Of a DNA stretch of 64,000 nucleotides, positions 39,930 to 50,150 are shown in pieces. The translations under genes were made by a program, and so were the position numbers. The stretch comes from Dasyornis broadbenti (lineage: Eukaryota; Chordata; Aves; Passeriformes; Dasyornithidae): NCBI GenBank assembly GCA_013397935.1, contig VZRN01002991.1, forward strand, positions 795,469 to 859,468, read 5' to 3'. The stretch's first letter is position 1; every line of letters begins with the position of its first letter. The notes beneath the pieces were generated by a model, which saw only the letters and a list, made by a program, of their open reading frames with translations, had not been told where the DNA came from and did not search any database.

Positions 39930-40669
39930 GAGCCAGAATTTGAATACTGAAGGTACAGAAAAGGATTTTACAAGTGATATCAGGAGTAGCAAGAAAACAA
40001 CTCGCAGTATGCATTGAGAAACAAAGGGAAAGAGACAAAGCAAATTATTGATTCATGAGCCAATTAAAAGGAGGGGTAATCAACAAAAAGAACAACAAAA
40101 CAAAACAAGAAGAGCAAAGTTCTTTGTGCTTTGTTTTGTGTTTCTAAGAGGAAAGACCAAGTGCAAAGACTTCAAGGAGCAGCAGCAGCGCAGGAGGAAA
40201 TCCCCATGGAAATGCACAGGGAGGCATTAGAGAACTGGAAAGTTTCACACCGCCTGAGCCTGATGCATTTTGTCCCAAGATGCTGCAGAAGAAGATGACA
40301 GAATTAATGCCAGAACCACTTGGGGTTATCTCAGGGAAGTCATAGGGTGTAAATAAGCATCAGAAAACTGGAAAGGAGCAAATATTTTCAGTTTCTAAGA
40401 ACAGAAGGAAAAGATTAATCGGGGATTTTTCTCAGTCAGCTTACCTTCAAATGCCAGGAAAATCTTGGAAAGCACAAAATCTTTGTGAACAATGAAAGAA
40501 AACAAGGCAATGAGGAAGAGTCAAAATGGATTTTTCAACTGCAAATCTTCTCAGAGCAAACTCAGCTCTTTTTATGAATGAGCTCTGTGCCTGGATAGAG
40601 AGAAAACAATAAACACCATCTAAAGTCACAGAATGAGCTCTGATGCCTTCTCATTGAAAAGGGAGAAAA
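39930..40669 (+). mobile_element. Degenerate CR1 ORF2 fragment; right part is duplicated block B, copy 1
   Basis: The order of recognisable pieces follows CR1 ORF2 on the plus strand. First comes a stretch near 39965-40050 (GATATCAGGAGTAGCAAGAA, later GCAAATTATTGATTCATGAG). Next are CCTGATGCATTTTGTCCCAA and AGATGACAGAATTAATGCCA, then TCAGTCAGCTTACCTTCAAA and AATGAGGAAGAGTCAAAATG. All frames are broken. From 40204 onward it is nearly identical to 44432-44896; the left part is not repeated there. Compared with intact elements this is an old copy. Confidence 0.6.
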
Positions 40670-41158
40670 GTAGGTTCTACATCAGACTCTGATGTGGCAC
40701 AGGCCAGAAAGGATGGATAAACACGCTGGACTAATGAAAATGGAGCAATTTTCCTGCAACCCAGGATACCTTTTGCTGAACAGAAGTCGTGATTTGTGCT
40801 TATAATGGAGGGACATTCATGCAGCACAACACTCAAGCTTCCCTGTGAGCCAGAGCAGGATGATCCATTTCCTAATGCCTCGTGCCCTCGCAGAGCAATT
40901 AAACAGAATGGCTCATGTTCCGTGAGAGCCAACCCTGCTGGAAGGGACTGTGATAAAAGAAGGATCTGCCTCCACTAATGGCCCTGACTCACTTCCCAAA
41001 AGCTGGAATCACTAAGTGACCACCTGTAATTAAGAGGCCTGGCACATTCTAAAAATCCTTTTCCCATAACTGGCCAGTATTGAACCTTCCCTCTGAGCTG
41101 CACATGAAGCCAGTGGAACATTGATTCAGCACTTCCACACAGCTTTTAGCATGGGCAC

Positions 41159-41600
41159 TGTTGCCTAGAACAGGCTGCCTGAAACAGAGGCCAAGACAAG
41201 TTAGGAGAATAAAAACCAGACAGATTTATTAAAGGCCTTCAAGGTTCATTCAGGGCAAACAAAGCCCCTTCATGAGGCTGCACCCAAAATGGTCGCTGGG
41301 TCATGAGCTCTTCACCTTTTAGAAGTCCTGTCTATTTAGCATATTGGCCCTCAATTCTCCAATCACACCCTTAGGTTGTGATGTTAACGACCCCAAGCCT
41401 CCTCCCCTCAATTCACTGTTGTTTACATATTTTTGGGCTCTAGGGCAATGAATGTGTCCTTGGATTTCCATTCAGAGGAATTATTTTGGCTAAAGGTGCT
41501 GGGAACAGAGGTATTAGCATTTTATACTGCACCAAAGCTACAGATACATGAAGAATAAAAACTAGAAATTCTTAAGACATCAGCACAAAAACCCAGAACT
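41159..41600 (-). mobile_element. Candidate LTR-like element (solo LTR), right end uncertain
   Basis: On the minus strand there is a TATAAAA box (plus-strand 41520-41526), then AATAAA (41225-41230). About 65 bases of T-rich, U5-like sequence follow and end in CA at 41159. That is the order of promoter, polyadenylation signal and terminus in an LTR. A CA followed by GCAC at 41581-41586 could pair with GCAC at 41155-41158 as a 4-base target duplication, but this would leave a very short U3. The true right end may be further on, up to about 41777. I do not recognise the family. Confidence 0.4.
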
Positions 41601-43899
41601 TTCTGCCATAGCTTATGAGAGGCAACCTTAGCTAGCCAAGTTGCTGAATTTTAACATCATTTTCTCTTATCTAGTTAAATACGAACATAGGCTTAGCAAA
41701 AACATCAAGCATCACAAACAATGTAACCTGTTATTTACTACAGAAATAGTAAATAAATGCTAGGAACCAAATCACAGCCTGTGTTAATGCAATTCCTGTC
41801 TGTGCTGGAAGACCAGGGTTACATTTCTGAAAATATATTAGAAATAAAACCATAAAAACCTCCAAATGAAGTGTACTAAATATGAATCAATCAAGTGTGA
41901 AGGGCCAACAAAGACTGCCCTGAAGACTCTGTGTCCTCCTCATGCAAAGCAATGAATTGGTAGAGTTACCTTCTTCCTCCATTCCTGTGAATATTATACA
42001 AATTATTTTCGCTTGGAAATGTACAAGGAAGTTTGGACAGCTCTGGTGAGCTGTTTGAGACTGGATGTTCTGCTGGGAAACACCAGAGGGTAGCATTGCC
42101 TTTTGCTGGAGTGTGCTGTGGGAACAGGTGTGGTGCTCATTTTCCCCGTGGTGAGGCTTGTTGGGGTGGAGCAGGTTGGATCCTAAGGTCCTGCAGTGGT
42201 CTGCATGGGAAAACAAAACACATTGAGGAATACAGAAATCCTGTTTTGTTTGTGGTTGCAATCTCCATTGGTAGGGTGAAATTTGATTGGGTTTTTTGTT
42301 GATTGTTTGTTTTTATTCTAATGATTCTTCAGTTTTCAGGGTTCCACATTGTCTTCCCCAGTAGGGTAAATATGTAGGACAAAAGGGAGCTTTATGGGCT
42401 CATGCTGTCCTGATTTGCACAGCTGTATTTTGTGTCTGTGCCATCAGGCAGGGCTCTGCTGGAGAAGCACAGATTTCCATGAGGCGGAGTGCTCCGACGT
42501 GCACAGAAAGAGGGAGTGGGAAAAAATTTAAAAACTTACGCTCTCCTAGAAGCTCAGTAGATGAAACAGCTCCATGCAATAGCAGTACAATTTCTGAATG
42601 CTGGCAGGGATTTATTTGCATGGCGTGTGCAGTGGGTTCCTCGAAGATGTGTGATTGCATCCAAAGGGTGAAGTCACAGGTGTCACAGCACTGAGGACCT
42701 GCAAACTGCTCTGTGTGTTCCCTGTGCCCTCTCTCTGGTACGTTCTCTTCTTCAGATTTTGGGTTTTACGTAACATAGATCCTGTAGGATTTTAGTTCTA
42801 GCTGCCCTTTAGCCTGTAATGGACCATTAACTGACTGGAGATAAAACTGAAAGTGTAAATCCCTCTCCTTCAGGGAATTAGAAAGCAGGTTTAGGGTGCA
42901 GGCCATGAAAGGCAAAAGTTCACCATAATCTCAGACAAGGCCTGATTAACTCTCCCTGCCAGGCTTTCACAGCCTGTGCCAGGTGAGGGACAAGAAAGAA
43001 GAAAGTTGCAGAACCATCTTGCATCAGGCAAGGGAAAGCCTTTAATCCTGACGTTTGAGCTTGTTTGCCAGGGCCTTCCCTGTAAGACAGCGAGGGGAAC
43101 CTGGGTTGCTCAGGAGTCATCTCCAGAGACTGATGCTGTCTCTGCCTGGAAGTTGGGTGGTTTTTTCCTCTTTGGAGCCAGAGCTTTGCTCATGTCAGAG
43201 GTCAGAGAGGAAAAAGCACACGGCGTGCCTGCCCCAGGGGAGTGGCCCAGCCTGCTCCCAAACAGGCAGTGGGATGAGATGATGAAGCAGCTCTGCAGCT
43301 TGGTGTGCACCAAGCGCAGCGCCCAGTCCTTTCCCTGGGGTCTCTAATGTAGAAGGGCTCTGCTGTGTGTCTGTGGGAGTGAGTTTGCCAATGACTTCCT
43401 TCGCTAGGCCTTCAGGTCAGTGCCCACTGATTAAAAAGGTTAGTTACCTTCCTCTTGCAGGAATGACTCTATTTTCAAGGTCTCCCAGGCCATTAATCAA
43501 GCATCTTCCTCTTAAAGAACTTTCAATTAAAAGTAAGTCATCATTAGAGCCAGGGTGGCCAAGTCAGAGGGAGATGTCTTCAGAGACCTAACTGGGCTCT
43601 GCTGTGGTGAACGGAGTGGTTCATGTTTGTGCAGCCCCCACCACATAGCCTTTCCCTCACTCCTGGTGGGTGATGAATATTCTTTTTTAAGTGTCAAGCT
43701 GAATATTTTAAACACTGTTTAAAATCTATAATTTATAGGCAAATCTTCAGAAGAGTTCTGCCATCTCTTGGTGCTGGGGGTGTCTCTGTCTGCAGCAGCC
43801 CCCACTGCTGTGCTTTGAGGTCAGGCTCCAAAGGTTGAGAGAAAGACTTAAAATGTCAAAGTTCATGGTGAAAGTTATCTATTCTCTCTTTGGATTAGT
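41601..43899. other. Intergenic, nothing firmly recognised
   Basis: It may include the missing right part of the LTR-like element up to about 41.78 kb. The frames of about 120 codons at 41887-42261 (minus) and 42976-43347 (plus) show no domain. Confidence 0.65.
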
Positions 43900-44021
43900 A
43901 TCTTTTCAAGTTCATTTAATGCTTTTATTACCACATCTCTCAAGTCCCCCTGGCCGCGTCCAGGAGGTGGCAGTGGAAGAGCATCCATCACTCCACAAAC
44001 ACTGAGTGCTCACGGTTCACC
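43900..44021 (+). repeat. Duplicated block A, copy 2, with CTCF-like motif
   Basis: This is the second copy of the block at 39118. It carries CCAGGAGGTGGCA at 43960-43972, again one mismatch from the CTCF core and exactly 4800 bases from the motif in copy 1. The blocks differ by several small indels and substitutions, so the duplication looks older than that of block B. Confidence 0.7.
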
Positions 44022-44431
44022 GAGGGCAGAATCAAGGACTGCTGGACATCACAGAACAGCAAATACCAGCAGGTGAAGGTATTTTAGGAGGTGTTTCCTA
44101 TCTGCGATGCCCCAGGTGCCAGAATCTGTGGCTTCATAGTTAACAACCTGGAAATGTGCAAGGAAACTTGTTTGCTTGAAAGCCAGGAGGGGAAACGCTC
44201 TTCTGAGAGTGTAATTGTAAACACTGGATTTCAAGACAGTTTTAATATTCTAATTACTCAGATGAGTAAAACATCTGCATATTAAATACACTGCAAATGG
44301 CTAAAAAACATACAGCCTTCTTACAGGGAAGGAAACTAAACAGGATTGTCCCAACATCATGTTGTAAGTTCATATTTGTTAATGAGCCTGTGGCCTGCTT
44401 TTTAACTGCCTTCATGCTGGGATAGCTGCCT

Positions 44432-44896
44432 CCATGGAAATGCACAGGGAGGCATTAGAGAACTGGAAAGTTTCACACCGCCTGAGCCTGATGCATTTTG
44501 TCCCAAGATGCTGCAGAAGAAGATGACAGAATTAATGCCAGAACCACTTGGGGTTATCTCAGGGAAGTCATAGGGTGTAAATAAGCATCAGAAAACTGGA
44601 AAGGAGCAAATATTTTCAGTTTCTAAGAACAGAAGGAAAAGATTAATCAGGGATTTTTCTATCAGTCAGCTTACCTTCAAATGCCAGGGAAATCTTGGAA
44701 AGCACAAAATCTTTGTGAACAATGAAAGAAAACAAGGCAATGAGGAAGAGTCAAAATGGATTTTTCAACTGCAAATCTCAGAGCAAATTCAATTCTCCTT
44801 ATGAATGGACTCCTAGGTCTGGATAGAGAGAAAACAATAACACCATCTAAAGTCGTAGAATGAGCTCTGATGCCTTCTCATTCAAAAGGGAGAAAG
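44432..44896 (+). repeat. Duplicated block B, copy 2 (degenerate CR1 ORF2 fragment)
   Basis: This is collinear with 40204-40669. The first roughly 210 bases look identical, and about 20 differences are scattered over the remainder, mostly between 44775 and 44896. Homology starts abruptly at CCATGGAAATGC and stops after GGGAGAAA. Both copies carry the same internal decay and the same truncated ends, so two independent LINE insertions are an unlikely explanation. Confidence 0.85.
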
Positions 44897-47800
44897 GTAA
44901 TTAGTATAGATTTGTGTCCTTTCTCAGGCAGATCCCAGCGATGGGAGGCTGTGTCCTTGGGCAGCATCAGGAGCCTGTTCTCCTGCAGCCTTGGCACAGG
45001 GGGAGAAGGTTTGCAAACAGAGAACACATGACTTCTTAGAAGCTAAGGTGATCCTCACATGCCTGTTTTGGGTGGCCAGTGCAAGGGGAGATAGAGGGGG
45101 TACTATCAATAGGAGCAAGAGACCCACTTGGAACAAAAAAAGGAATAAGAAATCCACAGAGGTGAAATACGAAACTTTCTTAGAAAGAATATCATAACCT
45201 GGGGACAGCATTTTAGGACTCTGGGAGAAATGGAAGGTCTGAGATTAAGAGGAAATCAAATTCTTCATGCACCCAGAAATAGTTTTTATGAATTTTCATT
45301 AATTCTTTCCTGTGTTTATTTTCCTAAGAGATTAGGAAAGGCCTTTTTTACCCTGTTTTAATAGGCTGTGTTATTTGTATCAGACAGTTACTCTAATCAC
45401 CGTGTTGCATGTGTGGGCTCTACCTGACTCCATGTAATTGCATCTCCTGATGGCACAAACTTGAGAAACTTGTTGTTTAATAATCTGAACGCTCTCTAAA
45501 GCACTGCCATCCACCCCAGCCTGCAGCAACACTCCCAGTGTTCAACAGGGGCACTCTGTGTCTGTCTAAAGGCTCTAGGCTGGGCTGGGACAGGGCCTGA
45601 GGGGTAACTGAAGGTGGTAGAAGGACACCATGCTCATCAGAGGGTGAGTTCTGTTAGGAAAGGGGATGTAAGGGTTGTCAGGAGTAGGGAAAACAGGTGT
45701 TGTTTCTCTAATGAAGAAATTTATGAGAAAACAGCAGACTAGCAGGTTCCAGGGAAACAAGGAATAATTTACAAGAATACTTTGGTGAATAAAGACCCAG
45801 TTCTTTTATCAAATGTGTTAATGTTGAATGTTGAAGGGAAACTGGTATTGATTTCTTGTGAAGAGATGGTGCTTGATAAACCTACAACTCCAATTCAGAG
45901 TTCAGTTTTCGCTCTGAATTAGGGATGTTCATTACATGTACTTGTGCTCCGTCTCATGGTTTGTACCTCATGGATACCAGCCTGCCAGAGCTGTTAGGAG
46001 GAGATATCTCAGATCTTGGGCTCTTCCTCTTACTAGAAATTGTACAATGTGTGTGGAGTGAGGAACTACTGCATCCTGAGGGCTTCTGATCTATAGGGAA
46101 AAAGAAAAAAAAACTTAAAAGGGAACTTGAGAATACTGCATAACAAGAAATGGGTTGGAAGTTCCCTTGTATTTTCCTTATACTACTAGTTCCCTATTTT
46201 CTTTCTATTAATGTAGAGTGGGAGAAAGAAATGGGAAGGACCCTTTGTAAAATTCGTGTTATCCTGCTCTGAAGTCAAGACTACTGCTAATTCAAATGGA
46301 GGTGGGATAAAGATTCTCAGTTACCTCAGAGCAGCCCAAAATTTGATTGTAGCTGGTGGTGCCCCCTGTAATCACTGAGAAGTTACATGTACTTGCTCCT
46401 CTTCTGTTCAGACAGTTCGTCTGAAAACAAACTGACTTCAGAAGTAGGAGGTGATGTTTGAAACCAGGCGTAGCAGTTCTAAAGTCACAGAGGCCTTGTA
46501 GGTTCCTCTCAGGTTCCTCTCTGTTTCCCAGATGTGACACAGCTTTCAGTGCCAGCTCACCCACACTGCTTGATCCTAAGGAAATGAAACTTTTACCCAT
46601 TGGTGGATTCTCAAATGCCTAATTAGTGCTTAATGGAAAATACCTGTGCAGGGTTGAGAATCAGTGGTCTCCTAGCCATTAATGAAAGCAATTAGCACAA
46701 ATTCTGCAGAGCTAAACTCTGCCAGATCTTGTTGTAAGATCTTCCTTTTTGTGTTTCCACAGTTACTGAAACATGTCCTAGTGATTAAAATATTGGTATC
46801 CAGCTCACAAGGATAGAATTTATTCTAAAAGAGCATTGCTCTCCCTGGAGACATCAGTGCTGAAAACAACATAGAAGGCATAAATTCCAGGTCACAGGAG
46901 TTGTAATTTCATAGAGAACACCTCCAGGTAACAGAGGTTAAACTTCAAAGCTTCCTCTTTGATTTCTTTTCAGTTGGAAATGGTTTAGTCAGTGTAAATG
47001 GGGCATTAGAAGGAGTTTCTATGTACATGATTTGCTGGTTTCTATCCTCTGGTTATGCTGTGAACGTTAAATTCAAATCTCATGGACAGACACCTCAAAG
47101 CTCATTTTGGACCTATTATCTACAGCAGAAAATCACAGTGGCTTGGAAGACACGATAGGGACACAGCTGTGTGCTCTAAACTCTGTCTCAAAGACCTTGG
47201 ACTTTCTGCAATAAAAGGTGAAATCAAACTACAGATCCATGTTTCAAACATCTGCAGTTTACAGTAATCTGAAGGGCTTGCCATTTTTGCAACTATTTTT
47301 AAATAGATGAATTGTGAAAATTAGCGTAGCTTTACATTACCTTTTATCCACCTCATTGAGTCTCAATATTTGACCGTAAATAGATGCAGATTTGGAAAGC
47401 TGTACTGACACTCTTCATTTAGTTTTCATTCACAGCTGTTAAAAATTTTAAGACTATTCTTGTGTCAATGCAGCATTCTCCAAACCCACCTTCCACCCCT
47501 GTTTTTAAACACCTCATGCTAGAACTGGAAGAGAAATGCTATGTATGGCCTAATTATCTCTGTTTTCAGCACTGTAAATGAAGCTGGTTTTTTGAATGCA
47601 TGTTGCAAATTCAGCTTGTCCAGCTAAATCATTTTAGCTCTAAAAATCCTGTGCATTTTCTTCTTGCCCTCGCATCTTTTGTGCTTTCCTGTTTACTCAG
47701 CAAACCCACAATGGTTTAGAAAGCTACCAAATATTCCACTTGGACATACCTTCTTCAGTGTTGAACAAACACTAAAACATCTTCTACCCCTCTTAAAAGT

Positions 47801-49520
47801 GACCTAATGCCCAGGAATCAAGACTGCAGCATTACAGGTGGATAGTGCCATTTCAAACTAATTCATGAGAGTAGTTTCTCCATTTAGCAATAAAGAAAGA
47901 ATGTTAAAAACTATGAAATAACACAGGTCTTGTGAGACACTATATACAAGGTTTTTTGGGGTGTCAGAACTGTTTGGAACAGTGCTTTCCACAATGCCTT
48001 TAAAAGCAAATAAACCCATCTTCTTTCAGCAAAACATAGGTCTTCAAAATCTTCCCTGCACTTTGTCTGTGATGTTGTCAGGACTTTGATAGGTGATGAT
48101 TTGCATTTCCTCTGTCCTCAGCCTGTGACAGTTTTCCAAGAGCACATATTATCAAAGCAATCTAGAATTAGCTGTGACAAGTGACGATTGCATGGGTGGC
48201 ACAAAAGGCTTTTACAAATAAACATTATTTTATACAACAGATATTAATATATGTTTTAATGAAGAAGTGATTCACAATGATAATGCTATTGACTTGTTAA
48301 GATTAAACAGGTCAGCCTCATGCTGTCTAGTGCTTCAGAAGGTTTCAATTTTTTTTTTTTAATTTATGCACATTAACAACAGATATTAAATTTTAAAATG
48401 ATCCAGTAATATAAAGGGAAAATCATCCCAGAGCTGAATTATAGTTTTGTCATGTTATTGAATATTGAAATACTTCGTATGTAGTATATATTGGCTATAT
48501 AGATCGTTGCTAACTCTTGCACATGACTTTTGAATTATTTTCATTTTACATCGTCCAGCTGCTGAGGAGTGGGTGGGTTGAACACTTGCCTTGGAACTCC
48601 ACCCCCAATCATTCAATTATTTTTATTAAAAAACCCCTTTCACAAGTGCAGCTGCCCTCAACTCCTCTGTGTATGTCCACCTCACACTCATGTTCATGTT
48701 ATGTCTGGCTTGCCCTTATTGCATTGTGTGGCTGAGGGGAGGGAGGAAAGCCAATAAAGCAAATACACTGAGCTGACACTCCACAACTGAGGGACCACAC
48801 TCACAAGAAGGCTTGAGTGGCTTCTACATCCGTACAGGAACAGCTTCTGGCTGGTTACAGATTTACCCTTTGGATAGTTCTTGTTTGCTTGAAGTCCAAA
48901 ATTTGTTTTCTTTCTTTCTTGCCCTGCCCCATGAGCCCGAGACAGAGTTGGTTACTGCACAGTCTCTTGCTTCTCCTTCCCACTCCCAAACACAGCTGGT
49001 CACAAACTCGACCTGGGGGTGGTGGCAGCGTGGGACAGTGCACCACAGCTTCCATGTTGTTTGCTCTCAGATTTTCACCTGTGTTGTGGGTGTGATGGTG
49101 TAAACAAACACATCTCCCTGTGGCTGAGAAGCTGTAGGAAGAGAGACAACACCTTGAGCTGAGCAACCTTCCCGGAGCACAGCTGCCTCGAGCTGAGCAC
49201 GCCACCTTTTTGGTGATGCTGCTGGGGAGAGCCTGAGCTGCACTGAGTGATGCTCAGCCCTGCACACAGCAGCAGCTTCTCACAAACCACAGCATGAAAA
49301 CCTCTCCTGCTGCTCTGAGCCACACTCCGACTTTCCAGAATGTTGTCTGGAAACCCAGGACAGTGCTCAGCAGAGGAGGCAGATCCCATCTCCACGCTGG
49401 AAAGTAGCAAAGTTCTCTTCACAGTTTTCTTGCCTCCAGCAACTCATGGAAACATAAGAATTGTAGGAAATGTCGATGTAGAGATTTCAGCCACCATCTC
49501 CTTGTGGAAATTCCCTGCAG
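44897..49520. other. Intergenic, no gene seen
   Basis: AT-rich sequence. The 47.9-48.5 kb part is especially AT-rich and has a T run at 48351-48360. No transposon end was noticed. Confidence 0.7.
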
Positions 49521-49587
49521 AAATAAAAAAAACAAAACAAAACAAAACAAACAAACAAACAAAAAAAAAAAAACAAAACAACCACCA
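49521..49587. repeat. (AAAAC)n / (AAAC)n / poly-A simple repeat
   Basis: AAAAC units pass into AAAC units and then poly-A. The long lysine and asparagine frame on the plus strand and the phenylalanine-rich frame on the minus strand come from this tract. Confidence 0.93.
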
Positions 49588-49939
49588 CAGGGGAATTACG
49601 ATGTGATAATTAACATAAACAAGGTGCAAAGGATGGAGAGCCCAGTCAGCTGAAAACAGATAGCAGTGATCCCAAGCAGATTTCCAACGGGCTGGAGACA
49701 TGAATCAAGAAGCCCTTGAGTGTGTGTTTCATTATTTATATAAATTACTAGCTTCATTAACTTCATTTGACAAAGCCAACTGTAGGAAGGGAAAGTCAAT
49801 CCTATCTGCTTCTTGGTGAAGAAAGCAAATTTAGAGATCCCAAGGAGACATAACCTCCAATGAGATCCATTTGAGCTTCATGCCCCTAACCTCTCACTTT
49901 CTGCCCGTAGGGAGGCAGCCTGGCCATCTAGGAATTAGT

Positions 49940-50150
49940 CCTGAATCATTTCAGTTGGAAAAGATCTCTAAGATCATCAAGTCCAACAGTTAACCCAGCA
50001 CTGCCAAGCCCACCACTAAACCATGTCCTCAACACATCAACACATCTTGTAAATCCTCCGGGGATAGTGATACCTGGGCAGCCTGTTCCAATGCCTGACC
50101 AGCCATTGGGTGAAGAAATTTTTCCTGATATCCAATGCCTGTGCAATCCT
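49940..50150 (-). mobile_element. CR1 LINE, 3' fragment of about 210 bases
   Basis: The plus strand reads AATCATTTCAGTTGGAAAAG, then AAGATCATCAAGTCCAACAG, CTGGGCAGCCTGTTCC and GAAGAAATTTTTCCTGATAT. This is the reverse complement of a CR1 3' end, of a subfamily with the TTTCAGTTGGAAAAG start. The element is on the minus strand with its 3' end at the left, truncated after about 210 bases. Confidence 0.9.
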
